DNA of 64,000 nt from Crataegus laevigata (taxonomy: Eukaryota > Streptophyta > Magnoliopsida > Rosales > Rosaceae). The translations under genes were made by a program, and so were the position numbers. Of the stretch, positions 33,995 to 43,066 are shown one piece after another. Within the stretch, counting starts at the first letter, position 1. Every line of letters begins with the position of its first letter. The notes under the pieces were generated by a model. The model searched no databases and was not told the DNA's origin. It saw only the letters and a list, made by a program, of their open reading frames with translations. The stretch covers positions 18,769,001-18,833,000 of the forward strand of contig OY756949.1 of assembly GCA_963580275.1 (NCBI GenBank), given 5' to 3'.

Positions 33995-35647
33995 TAACTA
34001 AGTGTTTTAATTGCAAATTCGTGGGATTTTATCACCCTTAACTTATAGACTTGTTCTTTGCTGTTTTTAAGTGTTTTTGGGCAGTTTTGGTGTGTTTTAG
34101 TGTGTTTTGTAGTAAAAATCCGAAAATCAAACAAAAATTTGAAAAATTTGTTTTAAAAACCCAAAAAGAGTTGTTTTTGTGTGTTTGTTTGTGTCTTAGG
34201 GTACCTTCCAACACAATGATGAGGATTCGGTTTGTAATTGCATGGCTGTTAAAGAGAGTGATTAACATGGATGAAAGTTTGATTCTCGGTTTATGCTTAG
34301 TTGTGGTTATAACTTATGAATTCACATGCAATCATAAAGGAAAAATCAGTTTTTGTAACATGCTTGAAGGAATGAACTCAAACTAACGCTACAACCTTGT
34401 GAGACTTGAGCCTAAACGTTTATTTGGAGAGTTAAAATCTGTGCATTCTTTGTTTTCTAAGTCATTGCATGATCTCATTATTCCTTGCTTGGTTGCCACT
34501 TAGAAGGCGTTTCATCATATAGTTCCAAATGCTAGAACTCATGCCCATTTCATTCAAAGCATGTTAATTGATTTGCATAACACATAGTCAAGATGAAGTT
34601 GTGTAGTTACCACCACCTTAGCCAAATGCCGTGTGCCCTACATCATTTTGTGTTTAAGTTAACCCCGTTGAGCCTTGTTAGCCTTCATTCTTTGTTAAAC
34701 CACATCATCCTCACCTAGCCTAGATTAGGACTTTCCACACCCTTGTTCTTAAAGCATAGTAAAGCATGATTCAAATTGAATTCCTTTTGACTAACGTATG
34801 GCAGAAATCAAGTGTGGTGGAAGTGTTCTCATGTGTATTTGTGTGCCATAGGCACGGGTAGAAAGAAAAGAAAAGAAAAAAATTTCGTGGAAAAAGAAAA
34901 AAAAAATGAAGAAAAGTTGTGAAAAAGAGTACCAAAGTGATGTTTGTTGAAGTAAGGGTCCAAAACAATGAATTCGGCCCTAAGGAGTTGTTTAAGTCTT
35001 CCCCTTGTGTTTTAAAGTTAGTTTCTGCAATCTAAGGAATTCTAAGTCTCAATTTCATTGCTTTGCTTATTATTGCTTAAAGAACGTTTGTTTTCCTTAT
35101 CCTTTCCTTGTTAACCAAACACCCCAAGCCCATTACAACCCTTAACTTCTATCTTGAGTGTTATGTGTTTCAAATTGTGGAGTTTGAATTTGGTATGAGC
35201 ATATGGTGTCACTGGTTCTCGCATCTAAGCAGTAGCATTCCATTCATGAGATCATATCTAAACATGCTTTTTAACTCTAGAAATTGCGTTCTTTGTGATA
35301 CATATATGTGAGCATTCGTTTTCTTATCTACATCAATCTTCTCACATATGACTAGTGTAGGGTGTGGAGTTAGAAAATCTGAGTGAAAATAGAGTGCATA
35401 TCTTGTAAGGAATTGAGGGAATTCTCTAAGGCATGTTACCACATTCAAAGCATTGTTTTAATTGATTACTTATGAACTAGTAAGTAGTGGCTTTAATTAA
35501 GTATGTGCTCGTGTAAAGATGATTCAAATCTGTGGGGATAACAATCTTTAACATGTCATGTGCATTGGAAATCCCCGAGGCAAACGTTGGAAGGTTTAGG
35601 TTTTTGTTTTGGTTAGTTGTTTCGTTTTGTTTCCTTCCTTTTGTTTG

Positions 35648-35687
35648 TTTTGCTCGAGGACTAGCAAAAGCTAAGTGTGGGGGAATT
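35648..35687 (+). promoter_or_regulatory. Pre-PPT hairpin and polypurine tract, element D
   Basis: TTTTGCT / AGCAAAA arms (35648-35669), then GCTAAGTGTGGGGGAATT abutting the 3' LTR at 35688. Confidence 0.88.
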
Positions 35688-36488
35688 TGATAGGAGCATA
35701 TTTATGCTACTTATTTGGCTTGTTCTCGTGCATTTAAGTTGTGTTTACTTAGTTATTTTAGTGTTTAAAGTCACTTTTGTGTGTTTTCAGGTTCTGAGGC
35801 CAAAGTGTGCAAAAAGAAGCAAAATGGAGCCTTTTGGAGCAAAAGGAATGGATGAAGTGAAGTCTTGAAGAAAGTAGGATTCCTACTCCAACAAGGATTC
35901 CTACTTGAAGTAGGAAAGTTAAGCCAAGGTTTCCTATTTTGGTTGACCTTTCCTATTCTCAAAGTCCTTATTTTCCAGCCACTTTGAAGACCTTATATGC
36001 ATTCTTGGACACAAAACAAAGGCCCTAACCACTCTAGGGCCTTTGCCGCACCTTTCCCATTCCTACATACCTTTGCCGTGCAACATACCCCTTTTCCCTT
36101 CAAGTTTAGGACACTTAACCTTTCCTAAATCCCTTGCCGCATCCGATTAGGGATTCCCTGACCTTCCTCTTCCTTGCCGTGCAAGGGAGAGGGTTTTCTT
36201 TCCCAAAATCTGAATTAAACACATTCCTTTTGTGTTTAAAGCCTTTGCCGCAACTTTTGGTTGGTTTCCTTTAAGTTTCTGATTTGTTTCCTAATTCTAG
36301 AAGCCTTAGACTTAATTTCTGATTTCCTAATCAACCTAGGGTTTTATTTTCTGTTTTTCCTTTAAATAACCTTTCTTGTGGCAGTCACAAGGGAGGAGAA
36401 AAACACCATTCACATCCATACAACTCCATTCACGCCAGAAAACCATCCCCTACCTTTGCCGTGCCCAACCTTCATCCAAACCCATACT
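35688..36488 (+). repeat. 3' LTR of element D, first part
   Basis: Matches 14876 onward, with one 18-bp repeat unit fewer. Interrupted after CCCATACT by solo LTR K. Target copy ATACT is at 36484-36488. Confidence 0.95.
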
Positions 36489-38833
36489 TGATAGGAGCAT
36501 ATTTATGCGCCTTAGTTTAGCTTGTTCTTGTGCATTTATAGTGTTTTTCCTTAGTAAAGTAGTCTTTTAAGCTAGTTTTATGTGTTTTCAGGTTTTAAGG
36601 GCAAAATAAGCAAAAGGAAGCATTTTGGAGCTTTTGGAGCAAATTAGAGCTTGGAATGAAGATCATATGCTTGGATCCATGAGGATGGACGAAATTGAAG
36701 ACTCGAAGATGATGTTTCCTACTTGGGCAAGGTTTCCTAGTTGAAGTAGGAAAGTACTTAGAAAGATGGAATCCTAGCTAAATTGGGAATCCTAATTGAA
36801 ATGGGTTTCCTAGTTGGATTGGGAAACCTAGAATATTGAAAGTCCTACTTGAACAAGGTTTCCTACTTGGAGTAGGAAACTTAAACCCCAAATGGCACCA
36901 AGTTGCAGCTACTAAGAAGATTTCCAAGTCCAAGAAGGAAAAGGTTTCCAAGATGAAGAAGGAGAAGAATTCCAAGTCATGCAAGGTGAAAAACATGTTT
37001 TCCTAGTGCTAGAAGGATTCCTAATCATTGGAGGACACAAGTTGGAAGGTTCTAGAGTTTTCTTCTCTTTGCCGTGGGTTTGTGCTCATTCCTACCAGAT
37101 TTGGGCTTCTAGAAGCCCTATCCCTAAGTCCCTAAGGCATGCCGCACCCTAGCTTCTAGATGGCCCAACTTCCTTGCCTTGCAAGGCCTTCTAGAAACCC
37201 TAGCTTTCAATTACAAACCTGCCGCACCCTAGGTCCTAATTCCCCTTGGATTTCAGATTGAATTAGCCCAATTCCTTGTGAATTTGGGTTAATTGGGCCA
37301 TAAACCCTTCTCCTTATTGGATTTACAATTTCTGCTAGACTTAGGGGGCCTAATCCATCAATTAAGTGAAATCCAAACCCTAATCTGATTTAACCTAGGG
37401 TTTAGGGTGTCTATATATTCTTAACCTAAGTGTGCCGCACCTTTATCACGCACTCACTCAGAAATTAAAAGCAGCCGCACCATCCTCTCATCCATTCCGC
37501 ACCCATTCATTAAAATCCCAGAAATTCATCCTTGCCGCAAGCATTCAACCACTCCACCATTCTTCCACCGTGCCTACCACCACTCACCAACCTTGTCCGC
37601 ACCTTCCCACCATCATCACCACCGTGTGCAGCCACTTTGGGAGGAGAAGGAACCTGCACCGTGCACCACAAAGGAGGGGGAAAGCTTTGCGCAAGCAATC
37701 TGCCACCATTGGAGTGTTTGGAGTTCTTTTCTTTTCTTGTTTCTGTTTCATGTTTAATTTAATTTGTTCTTCAATTATGTTAAACATGTGGAACTAATTT
37801 CTTTATAGTTAGAGGCGAATTTGAAGCCATGGACATATGTTAGTTATGATTTGATTTACTCCAGTTATGAATTCATGAACTTTGGATGTGGTTTACTTTT
37901 CTGTTTTGATTAAGAACTTGTTTATGTATGTGGGTTGAGGGTCGACACTTAATTTGCATGCTTAAACTTGATACTAGGATATAAGGGAATTTCACCTAAT
38001 CGTTATTAACTTATATTCAAGAGTAGTAAAGATCGCTAGTCACGATTATGTTTAGTAAACCCTAGGTTGGATTAACATGCGTATTCCATAGTTATGAATG
38101 CCTAGTCGTTGTTTATGATTTCCATTGAGCGTAATGATTCTTGTTGAATGTCTCTATCATGCGTATTCCATAGTTAGGGACTTTGATGAGGAATAATTTG
38201 GTTGCGATGCGTATTCCATTCAATTCAATGAATTAAGGGAAATCTGAGAATTAATTAGTTCAATACAATTAATTTGGGGCATCGTCATTCATAAGTTCAT
38301 TGAAATCATAACTGGGAATCAAGTTGTATGCATATGTTCATGTGTGGATAAGGAACCCTCTAACTAGTTTCTCAATCCATTCAATTCACCAAAATCTGTT
38401 TGGAATCTGTTTTGTTTCTAAGTTTCTGTTTTAATTCTAAATTCGTCAAAACCAATCCCCCCTTTATTTTAAAGTGTTAGATTAGCTAGAAATACATTTA
38501 GATTGTGTTTCTAGGAGTTTTGAGTCAAGTTAGAACCAATTTTCGTCAAAAATTGTGTTTGTGCTCAAAACTGCCCAGAAAGTGATTTTTAGGCAGTTTT
38601 GAGTGTTTCTGGGCTGTTTTGAGTCTTTTGCTTTGTTTTAGTGTTTTAAACTCTAGTTTTGCATTCGTTGAGTCTAGTTTAGTGTTTTATATTGTGTTTT
38701 TACGTTTTTGAGTCAGTTTCACATTGATTAGCATCCCTAGTTAATCCCCGGTCTAGAACGATCCCTATTTGCTCATATACTACAATTGTCATCCATAGGG
38801 TTTAATTTGAGTGTCAATCTAATTTTCACATCA
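36489..38833 (+). mobile_element. Solo LTR K (2345 bp, family 2)
   Basis: TGATAGGAGC.. to ..CACATCA with no internal region, flanked by ATACT on both sides (36484-36488 and 38834-38838). It lies in the D 3' LTR, whose sequence continues exactly afterwards. It is left by LTR-LTR recombination that removed one LTR and the interior. A telo-box-like CCTAGGGTTTAGGGT (37394-37408) precedes TATATATT (37412-37419). A TTCCTA/TAGGAA repeat array lies at about 36715-36880. An open frame at 37432-37797 lies in the expected transcribed part of the LTR and is not called a gene. Confidence 0.95.
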
Positions 38834-38838
38834 ATACT

Positions 38839-40310
38839 TTCTGATCCCAAACCCCCCTAGCCGCACCATACACCCATCCTAGACATCTTTCCTCCATTAT
38901 ACATCATCCAAACACATCCCAAACCATCTCCATACCTTGTGCCGCAGCAAGAAGGAAGAAGGAGTGCCCTTGAATGTGCTTGCTAGTCTCTCGCAGATTG
39001 CTGGAACTTTTAGGTGTAATCTTTCTTATGTTTTCAATGTTTCAATTCAATAAACTTTGTGTTGTGAGTATGAGGAACTAAACCCCCTTAGTTGGGGGGT
39101 GATTCGAAACCATGTACATGCTTGCAATATGATTTGATTACATTCAGTTGTTATTTCATAAGTTGTGGATTCAATTCGTTCATCTACTTGATTGATGACT
39201 TATTTGTGTATGTTGATTGAGAGTGCACACTTAGTTTTCATGCATGAATATGATGCTAGATTATGATGGAGTTTCACCTAATAGTTACAATCTTATAATC
39301 ACAAGTAGTGAAGGTCGTTTCTCAACGATCGCGTTGAATGAATTCTTGGCATAAGTTTCATGCAATTCATAGTAACAAGTGCCTCGTCAATGCTTATGGT
39401 GTTCTTAGAACTTAATGATTCTTGCTTGTATCTCTTGTATGCAATTCATTGAGGGAACTTGTGGGGAATTCTTTGGGTTGTCGTATGCAATCATCCAATC
39501 CATTAACTTAAGGAAAATCTGAAAATTAATCTATGCAATTCATGGTTAATTTGGGGTATTGAGGATTTGTAACTCATTGGAAGAACAACTGAAAATCGTT
39601 TTGTTTGCAAGTGTGACATGTGTGGAGAAGAGCCTCCTAACTAGCCTTTTATCCATCCTTTTCATCCAAAAACGCTTTACAATCTGTTTTGTTTTAAAGT
39701 TTCTGTTTTGATTTCAATTTTCGTCAAACCAAAATTCCCCTTGTTCTTTCTTGTTCTAAAGTGTCTAGAATCTGTTTTCTTTGTGTTTTAGAAGGTTTTG
39801 AATCAACCCAAAACCTTATTTTCGTCTTAAATTGTGTTTAGGTCAGAAACTGCCTAAGTTGTGTTTTTAGGCAGTTTTGAGTGTTTTTACAAAGTTTCTG
39901 TTTTGATTAAGTTTAAATTCGTCCAAATCAATCCTCCCATTTACTTTCTTGTTTCAATTTATTCTAAACTTGTTTTGTTTGTGTTTTTAAGTAATTGGAG
40001 TCAAGTTAAAACCCAAATTCGTCCAATTTGGTGCTTTGTGTTCAAAACTGCCCAAAAAGTGTTTTTAAGGCAGTTTTGAGTCTTTTGGTTGCTGTTTTGA
40101 GTTTTTGGTTTGTTTTAGTGTTTTAAATTATAGTTTTGCATTCTTTGAGTCTAGTTTACTGTTTTAAACTTTGTTTTACGTTTTTAAGTCAGTTTCCAAG
40201 TGTTTAGCAATCCCTCCTAATCCCTGGTCCAGAACGATCCCCACTTACATACTTTACTACAATTGTCAAAAGAGGGTTTTTATTTGTGTGTTAAGTTAAT
40301 TTTCACATCA
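38839..40310 (+). repeat. 3' LTR of element D, second part
   Basis: Continues TTCTGATCCCAAAC.. and ends ..TTTCACATCA at 40310, followed by the target copy GTAGG (40311-40315). Matches 15689-17165 with scattered single-base differences. Confidence 0.95.
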
Positions 40311-40930
40311 GTAGGAAGGGATAAGGCTTCTAGAAATCAGGTTTTAAGCTCCAAATAGGAAAAGAAATCCCTTTTATAGCTGAAATCTTTATGCATTAGG
40401 ATTAGGAAAACTAATCCTTCTTCATCTTGGAATTCTTTTCCTTCTTGGACTTGGAAAACTTCTTTGTTGCTGCAACTTGAGGTCATTTGGGGTTTAACTT
40501 TCCTACTTCAAGTAGGAAACCTTGTTTGAGTAGGAAAACTTCAATCTTCTAGGAATCCCAATTCAACTAGGAAACCTATTTCCACTAGGAATCCTAATTC
40601 AACTAGGAAACCCATTTTAACTAGGAATCCTATTTCAACTAGGATTCCATCTTCCATTAGGGACTTTCCTACTTCAACTAGGAAACCTTGCTCAAGTAGG
40701 AATCATCATCTTCAAGTCTTCAATTTCGTCCATCCTCTTGGCTCCAAGCATATGATATCCATTCCACGCTCTAATTTGCTCCAAAAGGCTCCAAAATGCA
40801 TCCTTTTGCATACTTTGCCCTTAAAACCTGAAAATACATAAAACTAGCTTAAAAGACTACTTTACTAAGGAAAAACACTCCAAATGCACAAGAACAAGCT
40901 AAACTAAGGTGCATAAATATGCCCCTATCA
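40311..40930 (-). repeat. Solo LTR C, right part (5' half of the LTR)
   Basis: Starts with the D target copy GTAGG. On the minus strand it begins TGATAGGGGC at 40930, as in the M family, and carries the TAGGAA/TTCCTA array (about 40500-40720). Target copy AAAAC follows at 40931-40935. No internal region lies on either side, so C is a solo LTR of about 2.2 kb. Confidence 0.88.
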
Positions 40931-41013
40931 AAAACACCTAAAACAGTGAAAAACAACATTATAAGTGATAGGTGATAAAATCCTACGAATTTCATGCAAA
41001 AACAGCTTGTTTA

Positions 41014-41057
41014 CCCCCCCCCCCCCACACTTAACCAAAACATTGTCCTCAATGTTT
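41014..41057 (-). other. Palindrome + G-run module, element M
   Basis: On the minus strand, AAACATTG-AGGA-CAATG then TTTTGGTTAAGTGTG and 13 Gs, longer than in D (7) and E (8). Confidence 0.72.
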
Positions 41058-41201
41058 CAAGCATAGATTAACACAAAAACAAACAAATAACACAACTAGC
41101 AAACTGAACACAAATGGCAAAGTATAAGCAATAAAGAGAAGGGTGAGGAACGCAAATCTGGGTTTGGAGTGAAAGTTCCTTCGTTCGCTTGTTTCAACAC
41201 A

Positions 41202-41247
41202 TGGGTTGCCTCCCAAGAAGCGCTTGCTTTAACGTCTTCCAGCCGGA
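41202..41247 (-). other. Conserved post-pol block, element M
   Basis: On the minus strand it reads TCCGGCTGGAAGACGTTA, then GCGCTTCTTGGGAGGCAACC. It lies about 13 bp after the M stop codon. Confidence 0.7.
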
Positions 41248-41276
41248 GGGTACCTCCGTTTAAGCTTGACTAGGCC

Positions 41277-42901
41277 TGATAGGAGCATATTTATGCGACT
41301 TAGCTTGCTTGTTTTCTTGCATTTTGGTTATTATTTAGTATTTATTATAGTGTTTAAAGTCATTTTCGTGTGTTTATAGGTTTATATGTCAAAGTATGCA
41401 ATAAGAAGCAATTTGGAGCATTCTAGAGCATTTTTGGGCCAAGATTGGATAGTGCAAGCATGGAGGCATGAGGATGGACGAATTTGATGCAAAGAAGCCC
41501 AAGAATTTGATGCAAAGAAGCCCAAGAATTTGATGCAAAGAGGCCCAAAAATCTGTTTGCAATGGGCCTAAAAATATGATGTAATGCTTAGCTCATCATG
41601 ACATTTGAGTGGATGATGCAATGCTTAACTCACCATGACATGTGAGTGGGTGATGTAATGCTTAACTCACCATGACATGTGAAGTGGATGACTCAAAACC
41701 TACCACCACCAACCTATTCCACTCTATGCCGTGAGTTTCATGTATTCCCACCAGAAAATTGCATTAAACAAGTCCATCTCCATCCCTATAAATACCATGG
41801 TAGCAACCTCATTCAAATCATCCAAGAATAAACCATTCTACAAGCCTTTCCTTGCCTCTCCCTACATATCTAAACTTCCCCCATCCATTCCTCCATAAAC
41901 CAACCCTTCAACATCATTCAAAGCCTTGTGCCGCAACAAAGAGAAGAAGAAGAAAGTCCTTGGAGGCGCTTGGATCGTTGGAAAGTTTAGGTGTTTTCTT
42001 TCTTTTATTTTTCAATGTTTAATTTAAATTGTTGTTCAATTATGTTAAACATGTGGAACTAATTTCTTTTTAGTTAGAGGCAAATTTGAAACCATGGACA
42101 TATGTTGGTTATGATTTGATTTACTCCAGTTATGAATTCATAAACTTTAGATGTGGTTTACTTTTCTGTTTTGATTAAGAACTTGTTTATTTATGTGGGT
42201 TAAGGGTCGACACTTAATTTGTATGCCTAAACTTGATGCTAGGATATAAGGGAATTTCACCTAATCGTTATGAACTTATATTCATGAGTAGTAAAGATCG
42301 CTAGTCACGATTGTGTTAAGTAAATCCTTGGCAAGAGTAACATGCGTATTCCATAGTTATGAATGCCTAGTCAATGTTTATGATTTCCGTTGAACTTAAT
42401 GATCTTTGTTAAATGTCTCTATCATGCGTATTCCATAGTTAGGGACTTTGATGAGGAATAATTTGGTTGTAATGCGTATTCCTTGCAATCCAATGAATCT
42501 AGGGAAATCTCAGAGTTAATTTAAGCAAACCTAATTAACTTGGAACATTGTCATTTATCGTTTATTGAAGTCATAACTGGGAATCAAATTATATGCATAT
42601 GTTCATGTGTGGATAAGGAACCCTCTAACTAGTTTCTCATCATTCTATTTCATCACTATCTATTTTGATTTAAGTTTGTTTTCAAAGTTTAAGTTTTAAA
42701 GTTCAACCTTCACCAATCCCAAATCCCCCTTTTACTTTCTTGTTTATAGAGTCAAAACTTGTTTTCTTTAAATCTTTTGAGTCTTATATTTATTGATAAG
42801 CATCCCTAGTTAATCCCCGGTCTAGAACGATCCCTACTTGCATCATTACTACAATTGTCATCAATAGGGTTTAATTTGTGTGTCAAGTAATTCTCACATC
42901 A
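41277..42901 (+). repeat. 5' LTR of element E (1625 bp)
   Basis: TGATAGGAGC.. to ..TCTCACATCA. It contains three tandem copies of a 19-bp GAAGCCCAAGAATTTGATGC-like unit (about 41480-41545) and a repeated ~44-bp AACTCACCATGACATGTGA motif (about 41595-41690). U5 carries TAATCCCCGG (42811-42820), complementary to the PBS flank. Confidence 0.97.
41787..41794 (+). promoter_or_regulatory. TATA box in the E 5' LTR
   Basis: CCCTATAAATACC is a canonical plant TATA context. RNA would start about 30 bp downstream, putting the U3/R border near 41820. The same site is at 50802-50809 in the 3' LTR and, on the minus strand, at 62832-62839 in solo LTR P. Confidence 0.7.
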
Positions 42902-42906
42902 AATTT

Positions 42907-42944
42907 TGGCGCCGTTGCCGGGGATTAGCGAAATTGCTAATCCC
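42907..42944 (+). promoter_or_regulatory. tRNA-Asp PBS and overlapping hairpin, element E
   Basis: TGGCGCCGTTGCCGGGGA at 42907-42924 matches tRNA-Asp perfectly. GGGATTAGC / GCTAATCCC-type arms (42921-42944) form the hairpin with two unpaired positions near the loop. Confidence 0.93.
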
Positions 42945-43021
42945 TTGTGTTTTTGCCGTGTGTTTTTAGTGTAATTTACCTAGTTTTCTTATTTTGTTTT
43001 GTTTTCTTGGTTTAGGTACTA

Positions 43022-43066
43022 ATGCATGACGCGGAGTTCTCAAACTGTGCATATCTTGGACTTTAA
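43022..43066 (+). CDS. Short upstream ORF overlapping the E polyprotein start
   Basis: AATGCATGACG contains two ATGs 4 bp apart. The first (43022) opens a 14-codon frame ending TAA at 43064-43066, out of frame with the polyprotein that begins at the second ATG (43026). If used, it would lower polyprotein translation. This may be chance. Confidence 0.3.
   Translation: MHDAEFSNCAYLGL

Larger units (their letters stand above)
33748..35687 (+). other. Non-coding 3' region of element D
   Basis: About 1.9 kb with no env-like gene or other convincing ORF. It holds the post-pol block (33759-33805), the palindrome with G-run (33957-33994) and the pre-PPT hairpin plus polypurine tract at the end. Purine-rich A/G runs lie near 34860-34920. 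Confidence 0.85.
14876..40310 (+). mobile_element. Element D: Athila-like retrotransposon, broken by G, J and K
   Basis: GTAGG occurs both directly before the 5' LTR (14871-14875) and directly after the 3' LTR (40311-40315). This ties together two LTRs 25 kb apart. The two LTRs (2290 and 2273 bp without the insert) differ by roughly 14-15 substitutions by eye, one 18-bp repeat unit and one C. D's own parts are 14876-19222, 27287-29202, 33088-36488 and 38839-40310. The protease and the start of reverse transcriptase are missing. D lies inside solo LTR C. Confidence 0.92.
40936..41276 (-). other. 3' non-coding region of element M, right part
   Basis: Continues 11665-13252 after removing C. It contains the palindrome plus a 13-G run (41014-41057) and the post-pol block (41202-41247). 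It also has the last few codons and stop (41260-41262) of the M reading frame, which is cut from the rest by element E. E's target copy AGGCC is at 41272-41276. Confidence 0.88.

Noticed and set aside
37432..37797. 121-residue frame after the TATA box of solo LTR K
   Set aside because: In the expected transcribed part of the LTR, low-complexity H/T/P-rich, not kept as an intact frame in the M LTRs.
41014..41026. 13-C run (also 57527-57542) as a sequencing error
   Set aside because: The run recurs at the same place in all elements with different lengths, so it is real in kind, though its exact length may be unreliable.
41480..41690. Tandem repeats in the E LTR as a CRISPR-like or satellite array
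   Set aside because: Few, degenerate units with no spacers, present in both LTRs and in P. An ordinary LTR-internal repeat.
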